Below are positions 21,568-33,760 of a stretch of 64,000 bases of DNA, piece after piece. The translations under genes and the position numbers were made by a program. The stretch covers positions 17,610,360 through 17,674,359 of the forward strand of contig OW028585.1 of NCBI GenBank assembly GCA_932294295.1, written 5' to 3'. Source of the DNA: Alitta virens (lineage: Eukaryota > Annelida > Polychaeta > Phyllodocida > Nereididae). Within the stretch, counting starts at the first letter, position 1. The number at the start of each line of letters is the position of its first letter. The notes under the pieces are model-generated. The model was not told the DNA's origin, did no database searches, and saw only the letters and a program-made list of their open reading frames with translations.

Positions 21568-24500
21568 GCCCACCAGTTGTTGTAAACATTGATTCATGAA
21601 GTTTCTCTTGAAGTATGTACAATGCCTAAAAGTGTTCGGACAACCATAGATGTTTTCACTTTAAATTGTAACTATCAGTAGAATTTCATGTTTTGATAGT
21701 TATTACAATGCAGTCAAATCCTGCTTAGGGCAGCCATTAACATCACAATTATAGCTAGGAAATGTTTCCAAAAGTGATGGGATCAAATGTTATGTTACTA
21801 ACTAGCACAGTATGTCCTTGATATTTAAATGTGCAAGCCTTTACCTAATTGATAGCTTGTATGTGCCATGTTTCAAACTTATGGGAAAAGTTAAAATGAT
21901 GGGTTACAGTATGCCTGCATGTTACATCTTGAAATCTGATATTTTGGGCAATAATTCCAGCTTAACGGCCGAACAAGTGATATCAAAATGAAATTTGCTT
22001 CAGGTCCAGCCATTGGCTTGGTCACTATTATCAAACTATGGTGATGGTTTTTCAACATGGTTTCCAAAATGTTCTATGTATATTTGCTATTTCCGAGGCA
22101 GAATATGTTGTGTTAATTATCGTAGGTGGAGATTGTTACACATTTTCAAGTATTGTTTTTGATCTTTGTGTACTTTCTGGAGTTGTGTACACTGGAGATA
22201 TTATATTAAGATTAGTTAGTTTACTGTGACTGAATTAGATTTAGTAGTAGTTCAGTGTAAAACCAAATTTGTATTATTTATACTACTACTGTCTTGTAAG
22301 ATGAGTGGACATACCAACAGAAAGGGGAAATACTAGGTTGAATTCTTTACAATGATGAGATAAACCTTAAATTCATCTGTAAAAGCTGTTAAGCTTTTAG
22401 TGGACTGGTATAAATTAACAAGAATGGAAATATATATGTATACCGATTCATAATGAAAGGTATGACTACATACTTATACAGAGTCATAACTGTATCTAAA
22501 GGTTAACAACTGGTAAATAACTCACTCCTGTACTTGTTTTAATTATGCAGGAACAGCATTCCAAATTGAAGCTGTGCATAACCTATTAAGCTTGACTGAG
22601 TGGAAAATCATTCCACATCTCGTAAAATAAATTTTATAGTGGTATGTGCATAGTGAAAAAGGAGCTATCAGTCGATCGAGCCATATCATGAAGTGACTCG
22701 TAAACAACCAGTTATGCGCAGCACTTTCTTGCATGTTCTATGTAGGAGATATTTGGGATTTTATGATAATTACAAACTACTCATATTGCTCGTTTTCTAG
22801 TATCTTGTTTTGTTCTTGTGTAAAACTATTGCACATACAAGTGTTCAGTAAACAAAGGTTGAAGTCTACTTGTGTAGTCTAAGCCAGGAGTATAAATGTA
22901 TTTGCATTTAGTTACACATGGTAGTCATAATCTAGCTTGTCATATATGTTGATGCCAAGTAGTTAAAACTTAACATTTAGGAAATTTTCTCTATTAATGT
23001 TGATTGGAATTTGGATGAATTTGATTTCATGATTATTTTTGAATTGCTTTAGTGGAAGCTTGTTCTAGTTAGTTTTCATTACTGTTGGATCTTTGTGAGA
23101 ATACATAAACTGTTTAGTTAAAAAATCAAATTATTTTGTTAAATTTTTTTTATTATTTATAAAGAATAAATCGGATGTTAAACATTAGTTAACTTATAAG
23201 GGAGAGGAAGAATGAACCATCAGCACAATTCTTTATACATTGTTATAGGTTGAGTCATACTTTTCATGATTTTTAACGTGACCACTTCTGTGTGTTAGTG
23301 TACTAATATGGAACCTACATTCATCATTGACAGTATTGTTGATACCATGCTCAAACAAACGGGCTCAATGTGTAATCTGAAGTCTAGCCAGTAGATACAG
23401 GGTTAATTGCTCTTTTAACTTTGTCCAATTCCATCATCTTGAGCACCGTCTTATTTTCACATTAAAAAAACATCTGGAAAATTTAATACTGTTTAGTCAT
23501 ACTTTCACTAATCATGGTCGTTCTATTCATGTGAACAAATAAAAAAATACTCCACAAAAAAAATGATTTAATTTTCCCCATGTTTTTCCTTTTTTTAAAG
23601 TTAATATTGTTATGTTTAACGTGTTTAAATACTTATTGTATATACTTTACTGCTAAGTTCTAGTATTTCTAGAACTACACAATGTCACTGTAATTATTAG
23701 TAAGGTCTGCTCCACATATGGAGCTCATCTATTATGAATGCAATTAAGAGCTTACCATCTGCCTAGATCATGTAACTCATTCAATAGACCATTCTCTACT
23801 TCCAATTACATTGGGTACCTATTATAACAGCAGGAGAGCAATCTCCCAGTTAGGCTGTATTGATTGTATTTGATCCCCTGGATCCAAGCACTAGAGCTGT
23901 GGCCACCTACTGGCCAACCTCGCATCAGAATCTCCCAAGTTAATTTTCAAATTGTGTTTCCTAGGCTACATAATAACACGAGAAATAATTAAGCGTAAGT
24001 GCCCCCCTTTCATTAAATATTGAACATCAAAATCCCTCTATATAATCCAATTACACTGATACAGCAATAGCTTATGGATAAGTGGCCTTGTGACAGCGGC
24101 ATAACTTGCCAATCACAAGGTCTCCTGACTATTTTTCATGACATTTTCTAATTAATTTCAAATGATGCATACATAGATTAGGGCCCACGATCCAATGATC
24201 CATGTGGTCAGGTTATAGATTAGGAAAATGTTTAGTGCATCAACAATAAAAATGAAATACTTGAATTGTTTTTCTGTTGCTGAGCTTAAAACAACTAAAT
24301 ACCAGAATCAAGCCTGTCATCTTTGACAGAGTCTTGAGTATATATATTTATAACTGAAAAGTTTAATTCAGAACTGATTTTATCATAGAGACACTCAAAG
24401 TGCTCAGAATCAATATCCATAAAAATCAGAATGATAACATTGTACAGGGAATATCAAATAACACTAAAATAATAATCTGTACATCAGACTCTTGACTCAA

Positions 24501-24952
24501 ATTTAACACATTTCATTTCAATTCTGTAGATCTGTTTAGTAAATTGATTAAGTTAAATTCCAATAAGTGAGGCCAGGAGCATTCAGATAAGAACTATTTA
24601 GTTTTAATTTCATGTAAATTATTCCTTTTAATGTGAAAATTAACAATTCTGCAACTTTTCTTTCGCAAAAAAAGGCAGTATTTGGTAAATTGGTAAATTA
24701 GTAAAATATCATGCACAAACTTTTACCGGTGTGTAACCATCATGCAATCACAAATTATGACCTGTGTACTTGTCTATCTAGATTTCTAGGTAGTATGGTG
24801 ACAAAATATTACTTGAATAACAAATTCTGGGACAAACTTGAATAAAAAGCAGGTATGTACAAATGTATTTGGATAATGGATATGTACCAAGTTACCCATG
24901 ACAGTAGGTGATGGAGAACTACCCCACAGATCATTGCTGATTACATCAAAAT
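21568..24952. other. Intergenic, nothing firmly recognised
   Basis: AT-rich sequence. No coding exons, RNA genes or clean transposon termini were identified. Short open frames at 22038 (+) and 22543-22734 (-) show no recognisable domain. Confidence 0.4.
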
Positions 24953-25373
24953 TTAAGAACCCCTAAAAACATGCATAGCAGTTATGAAAAAGCTGCCTAC
25001 TACTAAACATAATTCTTCCCTAGAACAGAGACCTTTTTGAAGGAAGCAGCCATCCATAGTTAATGATAGTTTGCTTGATGCAGTCACCCGTTGGCTGGTG
25101 GAATTATCTGCAGACTCAAGCTTTGTGCCTAACAAGGGGTTGACCTAAAATAAAATCAAAAAAATAAGACATGAAAATCTCACATGCTCATCATGGGATT
25201 GCACATTTGTATAAAAAAAAGTGAAAAATAATGTACCAGGTGATCCCATAAACCTTTTCGGCTGAATGGATGAGGGTCATACAGCTTACTGTGCTTTCCC
25301 GTGCATTGAAGAATGCTGCATTTTACCAAACTATAGTCTTGTACCTCATGGCACGATGGAATGTCTGCAATAC
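24953..25373 (-). CDS. Unidentified gene, two 3' exons
   Basis: Two minus-strand exons are phase-consistent. Exon 25373-25237 (acceptor TTTTCAG, donor GTACAT) reads IADIPSCHEVQDYSLVKCS and ends FSRKGLWDHL in phase 0. Exon 25144-24953 has a very good acceptor (TTTTATTTTAG), begins VNPLLGTKLESADNS and ends AMHVFRGS then TAA. Together they give the last ~109 residues of a protein. Residues in the last 60 are fairly hydrophobic (LCLVVGSFFITAMHV). I do not recognise the family. Upstream exons must lie at higher coordinates; the macrosatellite starts 0.9 kb away. Confidence 0.45.
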
Positions 25374-25852
25374 CTGAAAATATTAAAAAATGTCCTAATT
25401 GTACCTGTGTCACTCACATAAAAAGACAATTCAAGTGCATTTGCATAGATCTACTACTAGTTTATTTATCTAAACTACACAAATATAAAGGTCAAGCATA
25501 ACCGCACCAAGTGTATATCATATCAATTCATTATTAATTTGCCTAATCAGTATGCATAGACAAAGTTTCCAGTCAAGTTAGTCAGTAGTTGAAGCATTAC
25601 AATTCATTGTATTTGAGTAGCACATAAAATTTCATGATACTTGAGTAAATTTTTGCACATCCATGATTTGTCATTCTTATCACATGTTTTTTATTTTCAT
25701 TAAACATTATTATTAATTACGAAATTGCCTGGAGGACAAAATATTGTAAAACAAAGAATTAGTCTGGCCTATGCATAAGCCGAGCCATTGGATAAATCAA
25801 ATTTTAGCAGGAGGTTTATTCAAATCTGCAAGGTTTAATGTATCTTTAAACA

Positions 25853-25980
25853 CAGGGGTTCACCAACTTGATAGCGCAGGGTCAGCGCTTAGCGGTAAAC
25901 ATTACTGTTTAATATAGTATTAGTAAAGTGTTTTCTGCTAAGAGCTGACATCGAGCTATCACGTTGGCGAACGCTTGTGC
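25853..25980. repeat. Foldback hairpin, ~55-nt arms
   Basis: GGGTTCACCAACTTGATAGC…GTCAGCGCTTAGC is inverted as GCTAAGAGCTGAC…GCTATCACGTTGGCGAAC with scattered mismatches. It is probably a tiny foldback MITE; no target duplication was found. Confidence 0.6.
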
Positions 25981-26053
25981 TTCAAACAATAAAAGCATTC
26001 ATTCAATTAAAGCAGTTCAGCTGTCTTTTTTTTTTAATGAAGTTTAAAATTAC

Positions 26054-26139
26054 CTCCACATCTTCTTGTTCAAATTCTGCCATCCTAGCCAGATTTGCAG
26101 CAGCTGAGACTGTGACACAGGTTTAAATATTTGAAAAAC
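26054..26139 (-). CDS. Possible upstream exon of the unidentified gene
   Basis: An 86-nt segment between TTTGCAG and a GTAATT donor on the minus strand. It holds ATG (26083-26081) reading MAEFEQEDVE with in-frame stops upstream. Its phase does not match the exon at 25373, so either an intervening exon is missed or this is non-coding. It lies 107 bp from the start of the macrosatellite. Confidence 0.25.
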
Positions 26140-26245
26140 CTGCAAAACACAAAAAAGCAATATAAAATCCATGTACAAATATTCACCATGATTTACAAGA
26201 GGACAAAATATGTATAGCCAACTATACCAGCAAGATGTACTGAAT

Positions 26246-27121
26246 AGGAGCACACCACGACCTGTTATTCACTTTTATCTGTTATTCATCAAAGCACCAG
26301 CTAGCTGGAATCTTCCCAGCTGGAGGTAACTCTGAGACCTGTCTCCCAGCTGGATCATTCCCAGCTTGTATAAGCCAGCTGACAAGGACTTGAGCTGGAT
26401 CCATCCTAGCTGGCAAATTCTCAAATTATTGAGGCTCCAGCTAGTGACCTCCAGCTAGCTGGCAGTCTCCCAGCTGCAGTGGCGATGCTTGCTATTTTTC
26501 AACTTATTGAGGCTCCAGCTAGTGACCTCCTGCTAGCTTGCAGTCTCCCAGCTGCACTGGAAATTCTTGTGATACAGCTGTTCTTTTACATACTCCCTCT
26601 CATCTGGCTTTATTATCTGGCATTTATTGACAATCAAAAGTAGAAATACATTAGGAAAAAATGCAGTGTTTTTACAAAATAATTTCTAGATCTATATATT
26701 TTACCACTTTCAGTCATAAAACAGACTTCAGTAGAAATCAGGACAAAATATGGCCTCTCTGGCCTAACATAACAATACCAGCTGGAAAAGTTAGGGGAAA
26801 ATTTACAGCTTAGTTGGCTGGGAAGAAATGCTAAGAAATGTCAGCTGGCTAAGAAAGTTGCTAGCTGGGTAAATTGAATTGCCTGGCTGGCTAAGACGGT
26901 TGCTAGCTGGGTGAATTTAATTGGCTGGCTGGCTTAGAAAATAATCATCAATGGGCTGGCTGGCACCAGTGCTTATGCAGTAGCTGGTAAGTCAGAAAAA
27001 ATGAATAACAGATAAGAGTTTCCTAGACTGACCACTTTTCAATTCTATTGTCTATGAAACATAGAAACTGAATATCAGCCTGCTAGCCAGCCTTTGTAAA
27101 ATTTGCTGGTGGTGTGCTCCT
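26246..27121. mobile_element. Element A, copy 2
   Basis: 876 bp, with intact AGGAGCACACCAC and GTGGTGTGCTCCT ends. It is the first block of the array; its left flank TGTACTGAAT is unique sequence, its right flank is satellite. Confidence 0.85.
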
Positions 27122-28468
27122 GTTTTCTCAAAGAAATTTAACCTTGCTCAACAAATTTCTGGTAGCTGGGTAGTTAGCTATCCAGTAAGCACCAGTATTT
27201 GGAACCATTAAATAGCCAATGGTTACGGCTATCTAATAAATACACTACCAAATTTCTGCTATCATTCTATATACCCAGCTCCCAGACTTTTTATGTGTCG
27301 ATTTCCACACAGAATAACTTATTTTGCTCAACAAATTTCTGGTAGCTGGATAGTTAGCTGTCCAGTTAGCATCAATATTTGGTACCATTAAACACCAAAT
27401 AGAATAGGCTATCTAGTAAATACACTGCTATATTTCTCCTACCATTCTAAATACCCAGCTCCCAGACTTTTATTTGTCATTTTCCACAAAAAATGTTAAC
27501 TTTGCTCAACAAATTTCTGGTAGCTGGATAGTTAGCTGTCCAGAAAGCACCAATATTTGGTACTATTAAATAGCCAATGGTTAAGGCTATCTAAACAATA
27601 CACTACCAAATTTCTGCTACCATTCTAAATACCCAGCTCCCACATTTTAATGTGTCGTTTTCTTAAAAAAAATGTAACCTTGCTCAACAAATTTCTGGTA
27701 GCTGGATAGTTAGCTATCCAGTAAGCACCAATATTTGGTAAAATTAAATAGCCAATGGTTTACGGCTATCTAATAAATACACTACCACATTTCTGCTATC
27801 ATTCTATATACCCAGCTCCCACATTTCATGTGTTATTTTCCACAAAAAATGTTAACTTTGCTCAACAAATTTCTGGTAGCTGGATCGTTAGCTATCCAGT
27901 CAGCAATAATATTTGGTACCATTAAATAGCCAATAGATTAGCCTATCTAATAAATACACTACAAAAGTTCTGCTCCCGTTCTTAATACCCAGCTCCTCGA
28001 TTTTAATTTGTCGTTTACTTAAAAAAAATGTAACCTTGCTCAACAAATTTCTGGTAGCCGGATAGTTAGCTATCCAGTAAGCACCAATATTTGGTAAAAT
28101 TAAATAGCCAATGGTTTACGGCTATCTAATAAATACACTACCACATTTCTGCTATCATTCTATATACCCAGCTCCCACATTTCATGTGTTATTTTCCACA
28201 AAAAATGTTAACTTTGCTCAACAAATTTCTGGTAGCTGGATCGTTAGCTATCCAGTCAGCAATAATATTTGGTACCATTAAATAGCCAATAGATTAGCCT
28301 ATCTAATAAATACACTACAAAAGTTCTGCTCCCGTTCTAAATACCCAGCTCCTCGATTTTAATTTGTCGTTTACTTAAAAAAAGTTTACCTTGCTCAAAA
28401 AATTTCTAGTAGCTGGATAGTTAGCTATCTAGTAAGCACAAATATTTGGTACCATTAAATAGCCAATG
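27122..28468. repeat. 178-bp satellite, first block
   Basis: The landmark GGTAGCTGG recurs at 27161, 27341, 27519, 27697, 27875, 28053, 28231 and 28408 (as AGTAGCTGG), a period of 177-180 bp. Each monomer has a palindrome CTGGATAG-TTAG-CTATCCAG or a variant, and a second inverted pair ATAGCC…GGCTAT. Related blocks lie at 29915-30904 and 32272-33266. Confidence 0.9.
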
Positions 28469-28831
28469 GATCATTCCCAGCTTGTATATAAGCCAGCTGA
28501 CAAGGACTTGAGCTGGATCCATCCTAGCTGCAAAATTCTCAAATTATTGAGGCTCCAGCTAGTGACCTCTAGCTAGCTGGCAGTCTCCCAGCTGCAGTGG
28601 CGATGCTTGTTATTTTTCAACTTATTGAGGAGGCAGCTAGTGACCTCTAGCTAGCTTGCAGTCTCCCAGCTGCAGTGGCGATGCTTGCTATTTTTCAACT
28701 TATTGAGGAGGCAGCTAGTGACCTCCTGCTAGCTTGCAGTCTCCCAGCTGCACTGGAAATATAAATACAATACCAAATTTCTGCTACCATTCTAAATACC
28801 CAGCTGCCAGATTTTAATGTGTCATTTTCTG

Positions 28832-29914
28832 AGGAGCACACCAGGACCTGTTATTCACTTTTATCTGTTATTCATCAAAGCACCAGCTGGCTGAAATCTT
28901 CCAAGCTGGAGGTAACTCTGAGACCTGTCTCCCAGCTGGATCATTCCCAGTTGGTATATAAGCCAGCTGACAAGGACTTGAGCTGGATCCATCCTAGCTG
29001 GCAAATTCTCAAATTATTGAGGCTCCAGCTAGTGACCTCTAGCTAGCTGGCAGTCTCCCAGCTGCAGTGGCGATGCTTGTTATTTTTCAACTTATTGAGG
29101 AGGCAGCTAGTGACCTCTAGCTAGCTTGCAGTCTCCCAGCTGCAGTGGCGATGCTTGCTATTTTTCAACTTATTGAGGCTCCAGCTAGTGACCTCCAGCT
29201 AGATGGCAGTCTTCCAGCTGTAGTGGCGATGCTTGCTATTTTTCAACTTATTGAGGCTCCAGCTAGTGACCTCCTGCTAGCTTGCAGTCTCCCAGCTGCA
29301 CTGGAAATTCTTGTGATACAGCTGTTCTTTTATATACTCCCTCTCATCTGGCTTTATTATCTAGCATTTATTGACATTCAAAAGTAGAAATACATAAGGA
29401 AAAAATCCAGTGTTTTTACAAAATAATTTCTAGATCTATATATTTTACCACTTTCAGTCATAAAATAGACTTCAGTAGAAATCAGGACAAAATATACAGA
29501 CAATCATTATCCTGAATCATCCTGCCTACATTCGTGCTATTATTAGGCCTCTCTGGCCTAACATAACAATACCAGCTGGAAAAGTTAGGGGAAAATTTAC
29601 AGCTTAGTTGGAACTCAGCTGGCTGGGAAGAAATGCTTAGAAATGTCAGCTGGCTAAGAAAGTTGCTAGCTGGGTAAATTGAATTGGCTGGCTGGCTAAG
29701 ACGGTTGCTAGCTGGGTGAATTTAATTGGCTGGCTGGCTTAGAAAATAATCATCAATGGGCTGGCTGGCACCAGTGCTTATGCAGTAGCTGGTAAGTCAG
29801 AAAAAATGAATATTCCTAGACTGACTACTTTTCAATTCTATTGTCTATGAAACATAGAAACTGAATATCAGCCTGCTAGCCAGCCTTTGTAAAATTTGCT
29901 GGTGGTGTGCTCAT
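28832..29914. mobile_element. Element A, copy 3
   Basis: 1083 bp, longer than other copies because an ~85-bp internal unit (GATGCTTGCTATTTTTCAAC … CAGTCTCCCAGCTGCAGTG) is repeated four times. The right terminus has one substitution (GTGCTCAT). Confidence 0.85.
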
Positions 29915-30904
29915 GTTTTCTCAAAGAAATTTAACCTTGCTCAACAAATTTCTGGTAGCTGGGTAGTTAGCTACCCAGTAAGCACCAGTATTTGGAACCA
30001 TTAAATAGCCAATGGTTACGGCTATCTAATAAATACACTACCAAATTTCTGCTATCATTCTATATACCCAGCTCCCAGACTTTTTATGTGTCGATTTCCA
30101 CACAGAATAACTTATTTTGCTCAACAAATTTCTGGTAGCTGGGTAGTTAGCTGTCCAGTAAGCATCAATATTTGGTACCATTAAACACCAATAGAATAGG
30201 CTATCTAGTAAATACACTGCTATATTTCTCCTACCATTCTAAATACCCAGCTCCCAGACTTTTATGTGTCATTTTCCACAAAAAATGTTAACTTTGCTCA
30301 ACAAATTTCTGGTAGCTGGATAGTTAGCTATCCAGTAAGCACCAATATTTGGTACTATTAAATAGCCAATGGTTAAGGCTATCTAAAAAATACACTACCA
30401 AATTTCTGCTACCATTCTAAATACCCAGCTCCCACATTTAAATGTGTCGTTTTCTCAAAAAAATGTAACCTTGCTCAACAAATTTCTGGTAGCTGGATAG
30501 TTAGCTATCCAGTAAGCACCAATATTTGGTAAAATTAAACAGCCAATGGTTTACTGCTATCTAATAAATACACTACCACATTTCTTCTATCATTCTATAT
30601 ACTCAGCTCCCACATTTTATGTGTTATTTTCCACAAAAAATGTTAACTTTGCTCAACAAATTTCTGGTAGCTGGATCGTTAGCTATCCAGTCAGCAATAA
30701 TATTTGGTACCATTAAATAGCCAATAGATTAGCCTATCTAATAAATACACTACAAAAGTTCTGCTCCCGTTCTAAATACCCAGCTCCTCAATTTTAATTT
30801 GTCGTTTACTTAAAAAAAGTTTACCTTGCTCAAAAAATTTCTAGTAGCTGGATAGTTAGCTATCTAGTAAGCACAAATATTTGGTACCATTAAATAGCCA
30901 ATGG
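29915..30904. repeat. 178-bp satellite, second block
   Basis: Five to six monomers matching the first block; the first carries the CTGGGTAG/CTACCCAG version of the palindrome. Confidence 0.88.
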
Positions 30905-31344
30905 ATCATTCCTAGCTTGTATATAAGCCAGCTGACAAGGACTTGAGCTGGATCCATCCTAGCTGGCAAATTCTCAAATTATTGAGGCTCCAGCTAATGA
31001 CCTCTAGCTGGCTGGCAGTCTCCCAGCTGCAGTGGCGATGCTTGTTATTTTTCAACTTATTGAGGAGGCAGCTAGTGACCTCTAGCTAGCTTGCAGTCTC
31101 CCAGCTGCAGTGGCGATGCTTGCTATTTTTCAACTTATTGAGGAGGCAGCTAGTGACCTCCAGCTAGCTGGCAGTCTTCCAGCTGTAGTGGCGATGCTTG
31201 CTATTTTTCAACTTATTGAGGCTCCAGCTAGTGACCTCCTGCTAGCTTGCAGTCTCCCAGCTGCACTGGAAATATAAATACAATACCAAATTTCTGCTAC
31301 CATTCTAAATACCCAGCTGCCAGATTTTAATGTGTCGTTTTCTT

Positions 31345-32271
31345 AGGAGCACACCACGACCTGTTATTCACTTTTATCTGTTATTCATCAAAGCACCAGC
31401 TGGCTGGAATCTTCCCAGCTGGAGGTAACTCTGAGACCTGTCTCCCAGCTGGATCATTCCCAGTTGGTATATAAGCCAGCTGACAAGGACTTGAGCTGGA
31501 TCCATCCTAGCTGGCAAATTCTCAAATTATTGAGGCTCCAGCTAGTGACCTCCAGCTAGCTGGCAGTCTCCCAGCTGCAGTGGCGATGCTTGCTATTTTT
31601 CAACTTATTGAGGCTCCAGCTAGTGACCTCCTGCTAGCTTGCAGTCTCCCAGCTGCACTGGAAATTCTTGTGATACAGCTGTTCTTTTATATACTCCCTA
31701 TCATCTGGCTTTATTATCTAGCATTTATTGACATTCAAAAGTAGAAATACATAAGGAAAAAATGCAGTGTTTTAACAAAATAATTTCTAGATCTATATAT
31801 TTTACCACTTTCAGTCATAAAACAGACTTCAGTAGAAATCAGGACAAAATATACAGACAATCATTATCCTGACTGATCCTGCCTACATTTGTGCTATTAT
31901 TAGGCCTCTCCGGCCAAACATAACAATACCAGCTGGAAAAGTTAGGGGAAAATTTACAGCTTAGTTGGAACTCAGCTGGCTGGGAAGAAATGCTAAGAAA
32001 TGTCAGTTGGCTAAGAAAGTTGCTAGCTGGGTAAATTGAATTGGCTGGCTGGCTAAGACGGTTACTAGCTGGGTGAATTTAATTGGCTGGCTGGCTTAGA
32101 AAATAATCATCAATGGGCTGGCTGGCACCAGTGCTTATGCAGTAGCTGGTAAGTCAGAAAAAATGAATATTCCTAGACTGACCACTTTTCAATTCTATTG
32201 TCTATGAAACATAGAAACTGAATATCAGCCTGCTAGCCAGCCTTTGTAAAATTTGCTGGTGGTGTGCTCCT
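31345..32271. mobile_element. Element A, copy 4
   Basis: 927 bp with intact ends. Flanked by GTTTTCTT on the left and GTTTTCTC on the right, a 7-8-bp target duplication made of satellite sequence. Confidence 0.87.
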
Positions 32272-33266
32272 GTTTTCTCAAAGGAATTTAACCTTGCTCA
32301 ACAAATTTCTGGTAGCTGGGTAGTTAGCTACCCAGTAAGCACCAGTATTTGGAACCATTAAATAGCCAATGGTTACGGCTATCTAATAAATACACTACCA
32401 AATTTCTGCTATCATTCTATATACCCAGCTCCCAGACTTTTTATGTGTCGATTTCCACACAGAATAACTTATTTTGCTCAACAAATTTCTGGTAGCTGGG
32501 TAGTTAGCTGTCCAGTAAGCATCAATATTTGGTACCATTAAACACCAATAGAATAGGCTATCTAGTAAATACACTGCTATATTTCTCCTACCATTCTAAA
32601 TACCCAGCTCCCAGACTTTTATGTGTCATTTTCCACAAAAAATGTTAACTTTGCTCAACAAATTTCTGGTAGCTGGATAGTTAGCTATCCAGTAAGCACC
32701 AATATTTGGTACTATTAAATAGCCAATGGTTAAGGCTATCTAAAAAATACACTACCAAATTTCTGCTATCATTCTATATACCCAGCTCCCCGAGACTTTT
32801 TATGTGTCGATTTCCACACAGAATAACTTATTTTGCTCAACAAATTTCTGGTAGCTGGATAGTTAGCTATCCAGTAAGCACCAATATTTGGTAAAATTAA
32901 ACAGCCAATGGTTTACGGCTATCTAATAAATACACTACCACATTTCTGCTATCATTCTATATACTCAGCTCCCACATTTTATGTGTTATTTTCCACAAAA
33001 AATGTTAACTTTGCTCAACAAATTTCTGGTAGCTGGATCGTTAGCTATCCAGTCAGCAATAATATTTGGTACCATTAAATAGCCAATAGATTAGCCTATC
33101 TAATAAATACACTACAAAAGTTCTGCTCCCGTTCTAAATACCCAGCTCCTCGATTTTAATTTGTCGTTTATTTAAAAAAAGTTTACCTTGCTCAAAAAAT
33201 TTCTAGTAGCTGGATAGTTAGCTATCTAGTAAGCACAAATATTTGGTACCATTAAATAGCCAATGG
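32272..33266. repeat. 178-bp satellite, third block
   Basis: Five to six monomers nearly identical to the second block, followed by the same junction into an internal fragment of element A. Confidence 0.88.
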
Positions 33267-33760
33267 ATCATTCCCAGCTTGTATATAAGCCAGCTGACAA
33301 GGACTTGAGCTGGATCCATCCTAGCTGGCAAATTCTCAAATTATTGAGGCTCCAGCTAGTGACCTCTAGCTAGCTGGCAGTCTCCCAGCTGCAGTGGTGA
33401 TGCTTGTTATTTTTCAACTTATTGAGGAGGCAGCTAGTGACCTCTAGCTAGCTGGAAGTCTCCCAGCTGCAGTGGCGATGCTTGCTATTTTTCAACTTAT
33501 TGAGGCTCCAGCTAGTGACCTCTAGCTAGCTGGCAGTCTCCCAGCTGCAGTGGCGATGCTTGTTATTTTTCAACTTATTGAGGAGGCAGCTAGTGACCTC
33601 CTGCTAGATTGCAGTCTCCCAGCTGCACTGGAAATATAAATACAATACCAAATTTCTGCTACCATTCTAAATACCCAGCTGCCAGATTTTAATGTGTCGT
33701 TTTCTTAGGAGCACACCACGACCTGTTATTCACTTTTATCTGTTATTCATCAAAGCACCA

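Larger units (their letters stand above)
26246..33760. repeat. Macrosatellite of element A plus 178-bp satellite
   Basis: Units start at element-A ends at 26246, 28832, 31345 and 33707 (spacing 2586, 2513 and 2362 bp); the last is cut off at 33760. Each unit runs: complete element A (876-1083 bp), five to eight 178-bp satellite monomers, an internal fragment of A joined at TGGATCATTCCC, and a short satellite remnant. The same junctions recur in every unit, so the composite was amplified as a block. The A copies sit at GTTTTCT, a satellite word, suggesting A first jumped into the satellite. No protein is encoded; periodic open frames such as 29145-29387 are translations of the repeat. Confidence 0.9.

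Noticed and set aside
29145..29387. 80-codon repetitive open frame
   Set aside because: It follows the internal ~85-bp repeat of element A; no start context or splice signals, and the frame is a by-product of the repeat.
26246..33760. Regular repeats resembling a CRISPR array
   Set aside because: Monomers are ~178 bp, contiguous, without unique spacers, in an intron-rich animal genome.
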